From Collimonas rhizosphaerae (GTDB lineage Bacteria > Pseudomonadota > Gammaproteobacteria > Burkholderiales > Burkholderiaceae_D), in assembly GCF_038896935.1 (NCBI RefSeq), contig NZ_JBANDC010000001.1, forward strand, positions 310,001 through 374,000: a stretch of DNA of 64,000 nucleotides, read 5' to 3'. Positions 1-8,125 of the stretch are shown in pieces (within the stretch, counting starts at the first letter, position 1; each line of letters begins with the position of its first letter). The notes under the pieces were generated by a model. It was not told the DNA's origin. It searched no databases and worked only from the letters and a program-made list of their open reading frames with translations. The translations under genes and the position numbers were made by a program.

Positions 1-862
1 GTATATTGGTAGGCGCCCGTGACCGGCACCGCGGCAGCGGTCGCCAGCTGGCTGGAGCGCGGCTGACTGGCGTATACGAAGGGCTGGCCGGCGTTGCTGA
101 GATGGTCTATGCCGAGCAGGAAGGACAGGTCACCGACCTTGTTGCCGATCGCGGCGGTGCTCTTGTTGCCGTCGAAACGGCCGTCGACGCCGAACAGGCT
201 GAACTGCTGGCTGAATACCTGGGCCTTGAACATCGCTTCCAGTTTGGTCGGCATCTTGGTAGTGATGGCGACCGTCGCACCCATCGAATTGCCGGGATAC
301 AGCGCTGAAAAGGGGCCGTAGACCACGTCCACCTGGGCGATGTCTTCCGGGAAAACCATCGACCAGCGCGGCGGGAAGCTGTGGGTATTGCCGAGGAAAT
401 TGCTGAGCAGCAGGCCGTCGGCGTACACCAGGCCGCGCGCGGTTTGCGAAGTGCCGTTGCCGCGCACCGAAATGGTGGCGTTCTCGTCGCCGATAAAACG
501 CTTGCGTATCGCCATGTTCGGCATGTACTTCAAGGCGTCTTCGGTATTGACGACGTTCAGGTTTTGCAATTGCACGGCGGTGATCCGTTCGCTGCTGGCG
601 GGCAGGTTGGGATCGAGCACCCGCTTCTCCCTGGCGCCGGTGACGAATACTTCTGGTACTACATGGCTATCTTCTTCTGCCGCCCAGGCGCCTGGCGACA
701 GCATGGGCAGGGCGAGCATGAGGACGAACGACTGCGGCAGCAATGCCGCCGACAAGGTGGACAACTGAGTGGACGAATGAGCGGACGTCTGGCGCGGCAA
801 GCACGGCCGCGGACAGTTACGGCGCGATGAAGCACTCTTGGTTTGCGTGAGCAAAGCGAGCA
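1..862 (-). CDS. TonB-dependent outer-membrane receptor, N-terminal part (runs off the window)
   Basis: The gene reads leftwards from the ATG at 862 and leaves the window at base 1, so only about 287 residues (signal peptide, plug and first barrel residues) are present. A long N-terminal extension precedes a hydrophobic stretch ending in Ala-Trp-Ala-Ala, a likely signal-peptidase site near residue 62. A TonB-box-like EVFVTGAREK follows. The plug domain then shows EDALKYMPN, ISVRGNG, DGLLLSNF, VDVVYGPFSALYPGNSMG and VAITTK, which is the normal plug-to-barrel order. These receptors import siderophores, vitamin B12, metals or glycans with energy from TonB/ExbBD. The ligand cannot be read from this part. 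The DUF2946 gene upstream on the same strand hints at metal uptake, but that is inference. Confidence 0.9.
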
Positions 863-941
863 TAGATTCCCCTGGACTTCAAACGATATTCATCCCCGGA
901 TTGCGCAGGCAAGCGGGGACAGGCGGTACTGCCGGTGAAAA

Positions 942-1325
942 TCAGGAAAAGAGCAGGGGCGGGTCGAGCGGGTGAGTCTGGCCGCGGAATGGACGTGGAG
1001 GGATGTAGTCGTAGGGCAGGAAGCTGGCGTGCGCGAAAGGCGCCACGGTCGCTTGCAGCAAATCGAAAGATGCCGGCGGCGGCGGGCTGTCGGCCAGCAG
1101 GGTGCAATAACCGCAGGCAGTCCAGTGGCCGGCGCCGGGCGCGGACGGCTTGCCGTCGTCAGGCGGCGGAGCGCTGACCAGTCCGGCAGCGGTGCAGATC
1201 TGGTTGTCTATCTGTATCGTCCCGGCCGCCTTGAGAGACTGGGAAACCGTCGGCATGAGGATGCCCAGCCAGATGGCAAACAGGCAGGCCCAGACCACAA
1301 GTTTTTGACGACGGATACGTAACAT
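942..1325 (-). CDS. DUF2946-like small protein
   Basis: About 127 aa from the ATG at 1325; an in-frame ATG at 1376 would add 17 residues rich in Arg and Lys and is less likely. There is an N-terminal membrane segment or signal (KLVVWACLFAIWLGILMPTVS) and a central HWTACGYCTLLAD motif. The His plus CxxC-like pair and the proline-rich tail match the DUF2946 pattern. That family is often found beside TonB-dependent receptors, frequently copper-associated ones. Here it lies 79 bp upstream of the receptor on the same strand, so co-transcription is likely. No direct function is known. Confidence 0.65.
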   Translation of the reverse strand: MLRIRRQKLVVWACLFAIWLGILMPTVSQSLKAAGTIQIDNQICTAAGLVSAPPPDDGKPSAPGAGHWTACGYCTLLADSPPPPASFDLLQATVAPFAHASFLPYDYIPPRPFRGQTHPLDPPLLFS

Positions 1326-1436
1326 GGATGACTTACGAGGACGCAAGCATTGCGCAGACAGGATGAAACGGGCCAATTATATATGATGATCGCGGCGCAA
1401 ACCTGTCACGCCGGACGGCATTCTTTTATCAATTCC

Positions 1437-2330
1437 TCATGCGGCCGCTTTGTCTTTGCCGGCTGCCAGCTGCGCCTGCTTCATTTCGCTCAGCAGGCAA
1501 TGCAGCATCTCGCTCGACAGCCCATGCAGCACCAGGCGGTAGCCGGCGCCGAGGGTGGACATCGGCACCAGCGGATGCTTGTTGTTCAACAGCAGCAGGT
1601 GCTGGGGAGAGTTGAGGATGGTGGCCGCATACACCGCCATGGTTTCATCCAGCTGCAGCGAATTGGCGGCGCGCCAGAAATCGTTATCGGTCAGGAACAG
1701 CTGGTAGACCGGCGTAAAAATCTCGATGGCGGTCTGCAGGTCGATGAAGTTGAGAGCGCGCTGCGGCATGGCTGCCAGCGCCAGCGGCGGCTCGCTGATC
1801 ATGCTGAAGTCGACCTCTTGCACCGCCGCCAGGGTCTTGCCTTCGGTGCGCAGCTGCTGGTTGAGCCGGATCACGAAATTGAACAGGTTCAGGTCATGTT
1901 TCAAGAACAGCTCGTCGCCCAGGTCGTCGATCGTCAACGGCGTCAGCGGCGACAGGGCGACGCTGACCGGCGCGTTGCGCTCGATGAATTCGATGATCTG
2001 CGCGCCAAGGTGGAAGTGGCGCAGTATCAGCCAGTTGGCCTCGGGCGAGACGAATCCTTTCAGACCCCACACCAGCAAGCGGTGCAGCGTTTTCGAGGCC
2101 GACCAGCGCTTCGGCAGGATCGTCTTCAAGACCTGGATCAGGATGATCATCAGCCGCGCCAGCGGCCGTACGAACGGCAGCAGGTACTGGCGCGACGGCG
2201 ACGCCAGGTCGTGCAGCCAGGCGCTCTTGACCGGATCCGGCAGCGGCGTGCTGCCATCCAGGTAGAGCGCCAGCCAGGGATTGGGATCGCGCGGATCGTG
2301 CGCGCGCTGCAGGAAATCGTCGCTTTGCAT
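1437..2330 (-). CDS. conserved protein of unknown function in the lipid-modification operon
   Basis: 297 aa, the last gene of a four-gene leftward operon, starting 16 bp after the stop of the KAS III fusion gene. It has no signal peptide and no clear catalytic motif. A hydrophobic stretch (VRPLARLMIILIQVLKTI, about residues 54-71) could be a membrane-binding helix. The rest looks helical, with many Leu and several conserved-looking aromatic residues. I do not recognise the family with certainty. Co-transcription with a desaturase, a hydroxylase-type enzyme and a ketosynthase suggests a role in making or handling the same fatty-acyl product, perhaps as a membrane-associated partner. Confidence 0.75.
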   Translation of the reverse strand: MQSDDFLQRAHDPRDPNPWLALYLDGSTPLPDPVKSAWLHDLASPSRQYLLPFVRPLARLMIILIQVLKTILPKRWSASKTLHRLLVWGLKGFVSPEANWLILRHFHLGAQIIEFIERNAPVSVALSPLTPLTIDDLGDELFLKHDLNLFNFVIRLNQQLRTEGKTLAAVQEVDFSMISEPPLALAAMPQRALNFIDLQTAIEIFTPVYQLFLTDNDFWRAANSLQLDETMAVYAATILNSPQHLLLLNNKHPLVPMSTLGAGYRLVLHGLSSEMLHCLLSEMKQAQLAAGKDKAAA

Positions 2331-2346
2331 GGTTTGGGCCCGGTAA

Positions 2347-4233
2347 TTAATCTTGTATGTGTTCCAGCTGCATCAGGTACAGCTGTGCGGTACGCTTGGC
2401 GGTGGCGTAGATGGCCTCGGCCGCCTGCGGATCCAGGGCCAGGGTGATCTCCACCGCGGTCAGCCAGCGCGCCAGGTGGTGTTCGTCGTTGGCGCCGTGG
2501 TATTCCAGGAAACGGAATGCCTGCGGCGGCAACGCGACCTGCTGGCGCAGCAAGGGCAGCAGCGCCGGCACGATCCGTTGTCCGGTGCCTTCGATAATGT
2601 AGATGGCGCCCAGCAGCCCGACCGGGTTGGAGGTAGAGGCCAACGCGTGCAGGTAGCTGTTGAGCGCTTCGCCGCCGGGATTGCGCTTGAGCGCCGCCAG
2701 CGGCAGTTCACCGCCGGCGGCCTGGTAGTCCTGGTACAGGATCTGGAAATCGTTCTGCTCTTCGCCGGCATGGGTGGTGATCAACTGGCCGAGCGCGGCA
2801 AATTCGCCGTTGAGCGAGGCCACGGCTTCGCGCATCCACAAACTGCCTTCCTTCACTTGCGGGGTCCACTGCGCGGTCCAGTTGCGGTAGGCGGCGACGT
2901 CGAAACGGCCGCTGACCAGGCGATGGATCACGGGGGTGCGCCAGGCTTGCGAACGGTAGTCTTGCCACAGGCTGGCCAGGCGCGTCAGCAGAGGCTGCAG
3001 CGGCAGCGGCGCGGCCTCGGGCTGATGCGGGGCGGCGATCGCCGGCATGGCGACGCTGGCGCCGGCATTGCCGCCCGCCGCCGCGGCAGGCTGCGCGGAT
3101 TCAGGCGCGTTCGCATCTTCCACCTCGAACAGCATGTAGGCGGCCGTGATGCGGCCCGATTCCGGTATGAAGCAGAAAATCTTTTCGCCGGCGCGCAGGG
3201 TCTTTTCCTGCAGGAATTCCGCCAGCATGATGAAAATCGACGCCGCGCCGGTATTGCCGCGAGTAGCCAGGTTGCTGTACCAGCGTTCAGGCGGGATGGT
3301 GAGTCCTGCCTTGGCCAGCAGCTCTTCAACCACCGGCATGAATTTGGCGGAAGAGTAGTGGCACAGGAAATGGTCGACCTCTTCAGACTTGATCCATCCT
3401 GCTTCCACCAGCTTGACGTACTCATGGATGCAGACATCGAACAGGTGCGGCAGCAGGCGGATGTCCTGGCGCAGCGACAATGCGCCGGCGGCTTCAGCTT
3501 CGCCGGAAGAGGCAAAGTCCAGGAACGATTTGCTGCGGTCTTCCGTCAGGCCGAGCTGCATGCAGACCGGATAATCGCCGGAAAAGCTTTTCTGGTGCAC
3601 CCACTTGAGCTTGATGCGCAAGCCGTTGCGCGGCTGCGGCTGGCGGCTGAACAGCATCGCGCCGGCGCCGTCGGACAGCATCCAGCGCAAGAAATGGGCG
3701 TCGAAATCGCTCTGGTAGCCGCGCGGCGCAAAGCGGCTGCGCTTGAACATGCGCGACGGCATTTCGGCGGCGACCGCCAGCGCCCGCTGGTGCGTGCCGA
3801 GTTCTATCGCCTGCGCGGCGAATTCTATGGCGCTGACGCCGGCCGCGCACACGCCCTGGCTGGACAGGGTTTGCATGGGCGGCGCTCCCAGTTCGCCCTG
3901 GATCATGTTGGCAAATCCTGGCATCAGGGCATCGCCGCCGGATGATCCCACGCTCAGCAAGGAAACCTGGTCCAGCGCGGTGTCGGTCTGCCGCAGGCAG
4001 TCGCGGATGGCGCCGGCCGCCAGCTGGGCGTGGCTCTGCTCCGTATTGCCATCGGCGTCGATGGCGTAGTGCCGCGTCCGTATGCCGTTCTCGGCCAGGA
4101 TGCGCTGCTTGATGCGGCCCGAGATGCGGTTGATCGGAGCGATATAGCGATCCATGTCGTCGTTGCCGACGGGCGCGCCCGGCAGGTGGAATCCTGCGGC
4201 GGCGAGATACACGCGATTGAACTCAGTTGGCAT
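2347..4233 (-). CDS. KAS III (FabH-like) fused to a haem-oxygenase-like/iron redox C-terminal domain
   Basis: 628 aa from the ATG at 4233, which has a GGAAGAAG ribosome site; an upstream ATG at 4269 is less likely. Residues 1-370 are a beta-ketoacyl-ACP synthase III. The catalytic triad can be placed at Cys129 (SSQGVCAAG), His292 (CHYSSAKF) and Asn327 (RGNTGAAS). After an Ala/Pro-rich linker (about 375-415), residues 415-628 form an all-helical domain of the TenA/PqqC/haem-oxygenase-like diiron type. Its candidate ligands are His488, Glu491 or Glu492, Glu548, His579, Asp583 and His586 (EYHGANDEHH). KAS III enzymes condense acyl-CoA with malonyl-ACP; related iron-dependent domains oxidise or cleave carboxylic substrates. 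The fusion suggests condensation followed by oxidative tailoring. The gene overlaps the upstream desaturase by 11 bp. Confidence 0.85.
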   Translation of the reverse strand: MPTEFNRVYLAAAGFHLPGAPVGNDDMDRYIAPINRISGRIKQRILAENGIRTRHYAIDADGNTEQSHAQLAAGAIRDCLRQTDTALDQVSLLSVGSSGGDALMPGFANMIQGELGAPPMQTLSSQGVCAAGVSAIEFAAQAIELGTHQRALAVAAEMPSRMFKRSRFAPRGYQSDFDAHFLRWMLSDGAGAMLFSRQPQPRNGLRIKLKWVHQKSFSGDYPVCMQLGLTEDRSKSFLDFASSGEAEAAGALSLRQDIRLLPHLFDVCIHEYVKLVEAGWIKSEEVDHFLCHYSSAKFMPVVEELLAKAGLTIPPERWYSNLATRGNTGAASIFIMLAEFLQEKTLRAGEKIFCFIPESGRITAAYMLFEVEDANAPESAQPAAAAGGNAGASVAMPAIAAPHQPEAAPLPLQPLLTRLASLWQDYRSQAWRTPVIHRLVSGRFDVAAYRNWTAQWTPQVKEGSLWMREAVASLNGEFAALGQLITTHAGEEQNDFQILYQDYQAAGGELPLAALKRNPGGEALNSYLHALASTSNPVGLLGAIYIIEGTGQRIVPALLPLLRQQVALPPQAFRFLEYHGANDEHHLARWLTAVEITLALDPQAAEAIYATAKRTAQLYLMQLEHIQD

Positions 4234-5098
4234 TCTTCTTCCCTGGCTGCATAAGGCTGCGGCTGGCACGGTGCGGCCACAGCAGACTCAAAATGAAAGT
4301 ACGGAACATGTAAGGCAGTAACGGTCCTGCATTCAGTTGCGGATGCACCAGGTGGCGGTAGCGCTGGTGCAGGGCGGGCAATTGCGTCCAGTGCGCACGC
4401 GGATGGCGATGGTGCGCCGTATGCAGGCCGATATTGAACAGCAGCGGATTGACCGGGCCCTCGAAATTGCGGGCGAAGTCGGTCGGGGAATGGCCGTCCG
4501 TATGGGCATGCTGCAGGTAATTGGTGGCCAGCAGCCAATGCAAGCCATGCAGCTGCGGCAGCAGCACCAGCAGCAGGAATTTGTGCCAGTCGAGCCAGGC
4601 CAGCAGCATCCACAGCAAGGCCACCGCGAGGTATTGGCGCAGGAAATAGCGGGATACGCCGGCGTGGCGACGGCGCATGCGCAGCAGCCAGCGCCATATC
4701 AGGGGATACAGGACAAGCGCCGCCTGCACCGGGTGCAGCAGGTAACCGAGCAGATGGTTGGTGTCGCCGCCGAAACGATAGGTGCGCGCTACATCCAGCG
4801 GGCCGTGGCGGTAGCGGTGATGGTTGCCGTTGTGCGCCGGATAGAATACGAAAGTGGGGTGCCCTTGCAGCAGCGTGATCCAGAAATCGGTGAGGCGGTT
4901 GAGTTGGCGCCCGTTCCAGATGCGCAAATGGGCGTGGTTGTGGTGGATCACGCCTGTGCCCAAGGTCAGGAACAGCAGCAAGCCGTATAGCAGCGCGTTC
5001 AGCAGCGACAGTTCCGGATGGCGCCAAAGATAGGCGGCCAGCAGCGGCAGGGCAATCAGATACGCCAGGCTTTGCCAGTCGCGGCGGTTACGCAGCAT
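4223..5098 (-). CDS. membrane fatty-acid desaturase family protein
   Basis: 291 aa from the ATG at 5098, which lies inside the end of the preceding gene (11-bp overlap). The open frame continues upstream, but that part is out-of-frame shadow of the neighbour. Three histidine clusters of the membrane diiron desaturase family are present: HHNHAH near residue 53, HNGNHHRYRHG near residue 84, and HTAHHRHP near residue 225. Hydrophobic helices lie between them (LAYLIALPLLAAYLW, ALLYGLLLFLTLGTG, ALVLYPLIWRWLL, FLLLVLLPQLHGLHWLLA). The enzyme should introduce a double bond or hydroxyl group into a lipid acyl chain at the inner membrane. Overlaps on both sides imply translational coupling with the hydroxylase-type gene before it and the KAS III fusion after it. 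Confidence 0.88.
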   Translation of the reverse strand: MLRNRRDWQSLAYLIALPLLAAYLWRHPELSLLNALLYGLLLFLTLGTGVIHHNHAHLRIWNGRQLNRLTDFWITLLQGHPTFVFYPAHNGNHHRYRHGPLDVARTYRFGGDTNHLLGYLLHPVQAALVLYPLIWRWLLRMRRRHAGVSRYFLRQYLAVALLWMLLAWLDWHKFLLLVLLPQLHGLHWLLATNYLQHAHTDGHSPTDFARNFEGPVNPLLFNIGLHTAHHRHPRAHWTQLPALHQRYRHLVHPQLNAGPLLPYMFRTFILSLLWPHRASRSLMQPGKKNAN

Positions 5099-5867
5099 TC
5101 TGCTTCTCGTCCGGTTTCGCGCCGCGGGCAATCCTGGTTTCCGCCGCATCGGGCGCCAGTTCGGTGGCAAACAGCCGGTCCATGAACGGAAACATGAAGC
5201 CGTAATTGCCGCGGTAGCAGGCGTGGTGCAAATGATGGCGGCGGGCGCCGTTGAGCCACCAGCGGTCGCGGTCGGCGTCAGGCAGGTAATCGTAGTTGGA
5301 ATGGCCGATGTTGTTGAACACGATGCTGAACACCGGCACGAAGGCCAGCGAATAGATGCTGAAATCGTGCAGCAGCATGGGCAGCAGCAGTACATTGCCC
5401 AGCATCATGGCTTCCAGCGGCGTGAAGCTGTAGCAAGTCCATGGCGTGGTGACGACGGAGCGGTGATGCGGCAGGTGGAAACGCTTCAGCCACGACACAT
5501 GCAGCAGCCTGTGGCTGAGGTAAAAATGCACTTCATTCCACACCACCATGAACAGGATTTCCAGCGCGATCTGCCAGCCCGGCGCTTGCACGGCCAGCCG
5601 GGCCCAGCCGAGCTGCAGCAAGCCCCAGGGGAACACCATGCCGGTGCCGAACAGGAATATGGTGACGGCGGATTCGCCCAGTTCGCGCCGCAGCTGCTGC
5701 GGCGCCAGCGGCCGCGGATCGAGCACCCGGCCATAACCGAAGGCGGGCAGGATGCGGCGGCTGAGCAGCCAGTTGAGGCCGCCGAAAACAAAATACAGGC
5801 AGGCAAAAAATACGATGCCGACGCCCATGATGGTGTACCACTGACAGGTCAGGATGAAGTCGCGCAT
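5088..5867 (-). CDS. sterol desaturase/fatty acid hydroxylase superfamily protein
   Basis: 259 aa, the first gene of the leftward lipid operon. It has N-terminal membrane helices (YTIMGVGIVFFACLYFVFGGLNWLL; AVTIFLFGTGMVFPWGLLQLG) and the histidine boxes of the superfamily: HFYLSHRLLH, HLPHHRS and HHLHHACYRGNYG, followed by FMDRLFAT. These non-haem diiron membrane enzymes hydroxylate or desaturate lipids. Because the next genes encode a second diiron desaturase and a ketosynthase, the likely substrate is a fatty-acyl chain rather than a sterol. Its stop overlaps the next ATG by 11 bp. Confidence 0.88.
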   Translation of the reverse strand: MRDFILTCQWYTIMGVGIVFFACLYFVFGGLNWLLSRRILPAFGYGRVLDPRPLAPQQLRRELGESAVTIFLFGTGMVFPWGLLQLGWARLAVQAPGWQIALEILFMVVWNEVHFYLSHRLLHVSWLKRFHLPHHRSVVTTPWTCYSFTPLEAMMLGNVLLLPMLLHDFSIYSLAFVPVFSIVFNNIGHSNYDYLPDADRDRWWLNGARRHHLHHACYRGNYGFMFPFMDRLFATELAPDAAETRIARGAKPDEKQNAA

Positions 5868-6066
5868 GAGAATGGATAGCAGGCTTTAGGAGCCGGTTCT
5901 TTTGATGATTGTCGCGAACGCATGTTGTCTCGACGCAACCCTGAATTTTGCGATGATAGCATGTTGCTAACGATACGCCGAGGGTGCGGGAACAATAAAT
6001 ATCACGGTCGGCCCGCTGACCGGGCAAGGCCGGAATCAGTCCAAAAGCGGCGCAACCGGCCTGGTC

Positions 6067-6750
6067 TTACATGTCGACCGGCTCGGGCCTGGCTTCCAGT
6101 TGCTGCAGCGATGCGATCAGGTCGACAAAGCGCTGGCCCTGGACCGTGACGTGCTGGCGCAGCAGGTCGGCCGCCAGCTCGCTGTCGCCGGCGATGATGG
6201 CTTGCACCACGCCGTCGTGCTCCTGGTAGGACACTTTCAAGCGGTCGCGCACCCGCAGTTGCAGCCGCCGGTAAGGCCGCAGCCGGCGCTGCAGCGATTG
6301 CGCCTGGGCTGCCAGGAAGGCGTTATGGCTGCCTTCGTAGATGGCGCCGTGGAACGCTTCGTTCATGTAGAAATAGGTGTCGGGATCCTGGGCGTCGCGC
6401 GCTTCCATGCATGCCTGGTGCGCCGCCAGCAGGCTGGCCTGTTCGTCGCCGGACATGCGGCGCGCCGCCAGGCGTCCGCACATCGCCTCCAGTTCCGCCA
6501 TCACTTCAAACATTTCCACCAGCTGGCGCGGGCCGATTTCGGCGACCACCGTGCCGCGCCGCGGCCGCGTCACCACGATGCCCATCGAGGCCAGCTGGAT
6601 CAATGCCTCTCGCACCGGCGTGCGGGACACGCCGAACTTGATTGCCAGGTCGGTTTCATCAAGGTGCTGGCCTGGACGAAACTCACCAACCGCGATCATC
6701 TCTTCGATGGTTTCGCGCAGCGATTCCGAGCGATTTTTTGTCGTGAGCAT
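6067..6750 (-). CDS. mdcY: GntR/FadR-family (FCD) regulator, probable malonate-operon repressor MdcY
   Basis: 227 aa. An N-terminal winged helix (residues 8-70, with LAIKFGVSRTPVREALIQL as the recognition region) is followed by an all-helical FCD ligand domain (about 85-215). Metal-ligand-type residues occur in the FCD part (NEAFHGAIYEGSHN, QEHDGVVQAI, LLRQHV). The gene is transcribed away from the malonate TRAP/mdc operon. In Acinetobacter the malonate decarboxylase genes are repressed by the GntR-type MdcY, and in rhizobia by MatR, both recognising a TTGTATACAA-like dyad. A close match lies over the divergent operon promoter (6994-7008). The assignment rests on this context. Confidence 0.85.
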   Translation of the reverse strand: MLTTKNRSESLRETIEEMIAVGEFRPGQHLDETDLAIKFGVSRTPVREALIQLASMGIVVTRPRRGTVVAEIGPRQLVEMFEVMAELEAMCGRLAARRMSGDEQASLLAAHQACMEARDAQDPDTYFYMNEAFHGAIYEGSHNAFLAAQAQSLQRRLRPYRRLQLRVRDRLKVSYQEHDGVVQAIIAGDSELAADLLRQHVTVQGQRFVDLIASLQQLEARPEPVDM

Positions 6751-6773
6751 AATTGGGCCGTTTCTGGGATAAA

Positions 6774-6931
6774 GGCTCCGTTAGGGAGTAAATTGAACAT
6801 TTGTGCTGGCCGTAGCTGGCGCGCTGCTGCGTTGCCCGCCGCTTGCAGTGCTAGCACTGCGGCGCGTCGGGCGCCTTGCTTCGCATCCAGCTACGGCCGC
6901 CCAAATGCCCAATTTACTCCCTAACGGAGCC
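6774..6931. repeat. 158-bp palindromic intergenic repeat (REP/MITE-like)
   Basis: The ends are exact inverted copies: GGCTCCGTTAGGGAGTAAAT at 6774 and its complement ending at 6931. The element is symmetrical about 6852/6853, where the 14-bp self-complementary CAGTGCTAGCACTG (6846-6859) lies. Further matching blocks are CATTTG near both ends and GGCCGTAGCTGG in both arms (6819-6830 against 6887-6899). In between, the arms have diverged. As single strand it would fold into one long hairpin. It has no coding content. It separates the regulator gene from the operon promoter and resembles a REP-type or miniature inverted-repeat element. No second copy is seen in the window. Confidence 0.85.
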
Positions 6932-6968
6932 GTGTATTCGAGATTTGATTGTAAGGCGTATTTATTCG

Positions 6969-7008
6969 TTGACATAAAAATGTTTTATGGAATATTGTGT
7001 ATACAAGG
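6969..7008 (+). promoter_or_regulatory. putative malonate operon promoter with overlapping MdcY/MatR-type operator
   Basis: A perfect -35 hexamer TTGACA (6969-6974) is followed 18 bp later by TATTGT (6993-6998) as a weak -10. Directly over and after the -10 lies ATTGTGTATACAAGG (6994-7008). Its GTGTATACAA core matches 9 of 10 bases of the TTGTATACAA dyad bound by malonate-responsive GntR regulators. Repressor binding here would block RNA polymerase. The leader to the first gene is about 100 nt. Confidence 0.6.
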
Positions 7009-7105
7009 AAACAAAAAAAGAATACATAGCATCTATCTTCAGCAATAACCGCATGAAAAGTAGCTAAAACTGTATCGATGGTTTTTCCAACAGAGGAGAG
7101 GGGAT

Positions 7106-8125
7106 ATGTCTTTAATCAGCAGAAGGACGGTGCTGGGCGCGCTCGCGAGCACACCGTTCTGGTCAGTGTCGTCAGTCTGGGCGCAATCAGGCGCCTTGAA
7201 AATTTCCCACCAGTTCCCCGGCGGCACCATCAGCGAAGGCGACTTCCGCGACCGCCTGACCCGCATGTTCGCCGCTGAAGTCGGCAAGCGCACCAACGGT
7301 AGCCTGAAGTTCGAAATCTATCCCGGTTCGTCGCTGATGAAGACCAACTCCCAGTTCTCCGCATTGCGCAAAGGCGCCCTGGATTTTTCCCTGGTGCCGC
7401 TCAACTATGCCGGCGGCGAAGTGCCGGAAGTGAATATCGGCCTGATGCCTGGCCTGGTGACTTCGTATGAACAAGGCGCGGCCTGGAAGAATTCGGAAGT
7501 CGGCAAGGAACTGTCGCGCATCCTGCTGGAAAAGGGCGTCATCATCGTCAGCTGGATCTGGCAAGCCGGCGGCGTCGCGTCGCGCGGCAAGCCGATCGTC
7601 GATCCTGCCGACGCCAAGGGCCTGAAGGTGCGCGGCGGTTCGCGCGAGATGGACCTGATCCTGAAAGAAGCCGGCGCCGCCGTGGTGACCCTGCCTTCCA
7701 ATGAAATCTATGCGGCAATGCAGACCGGCGCCATGGATGCAGCGATGACGTCGTCGACTTCGCTGATTTCCTTCCGCCTGGAAGAAGTCTCCAAGAGCCT
7801 GACCAGCGGCCGCGACAAAGCCTATTGGTACATGCTGGAGCCGCTGATGATTTCCAAGGCGACCTTCGATCGCCTGACCAAGGAACAGCAGGCAGCGGTG
7901 ATGGCGGTCGGCGCCGAAATGGAAAAGTTCGCCACCAGCGCGGCGCGGCTCGACGATTCCGGTGTCGCCGCAGTATACCAGCGGGCCGGCGCCAAGGTGG
8001 TCGACTTGAATGCGGCTACGGTCAAGAAGTGGCAGGACATTGCGCGCAACACGGCGTGGAAGGACTACGCCGCCAGGAACGACAATTGCGCCAAGCTGCT
8101 GAAACTGGCTGAGAAACTCCTATGA
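7106..8125 (+). CDS. dctP: TRAP transporter substrate-binding protein DctP, probable malonate binding
   Basis: 339 aa with a GAGGAGAGGGGAT ribosome site. The N-terminus (SRRTVLGALASTPFWSVSSVWA) is an export signal with Ala-x-Ala cleavage near residue 31. The mature part follows the DctP fold: ALKISHQFPGG at the start, the FEIYPGSSLM stretch, GLKVRGGSREMD with the carboxylate-binding arginine region, and NEIYAAMQTGAMDAAM. It would capture a small carboxylate in the periplasm for the DctQM permease. Malonate is the obvious substrate from the operon, but this is inferred. The dctQ start overlaps its stop by 4 bp. Confidence 0.9.
   Translation: MSLISRRTVLGALASTPFWSVSSVWAQSGALKISHQFPGGTISEGDFRDRLTRMFAAEVGKRTNGSLKFEIYPGSSLMKTNSQFSALRKGALDFSLVPLNYAGGEVPEVNIGLMPGLVTSYEQGAAWKNSEVGKELSRILLEKGVIIVSWIWQAGGVASRGKPIVDPADAKGLKVRGGSREMDLILKEAGAAVVTLPSNEIYAAMQTGAMDAAMTSSTSLISFRLEEVSKSLTSGRDKAYWYMLEPLMISKATFDRLTKEQQAAVMAVGAEMEKFATSAARLDDSGVAAVYQRAGAKVVDLNAATVKKWQDIARNTAWKDYAARNDNCAKLLKLAEKLL

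Noticed and set aside
4030..5879. Long open frames antisense to the lipid operon
   Set aside because: Rich in Gln, Val and Arg without motifs; they are complements of GC-biased codons in real genes with clear histidine boxes.
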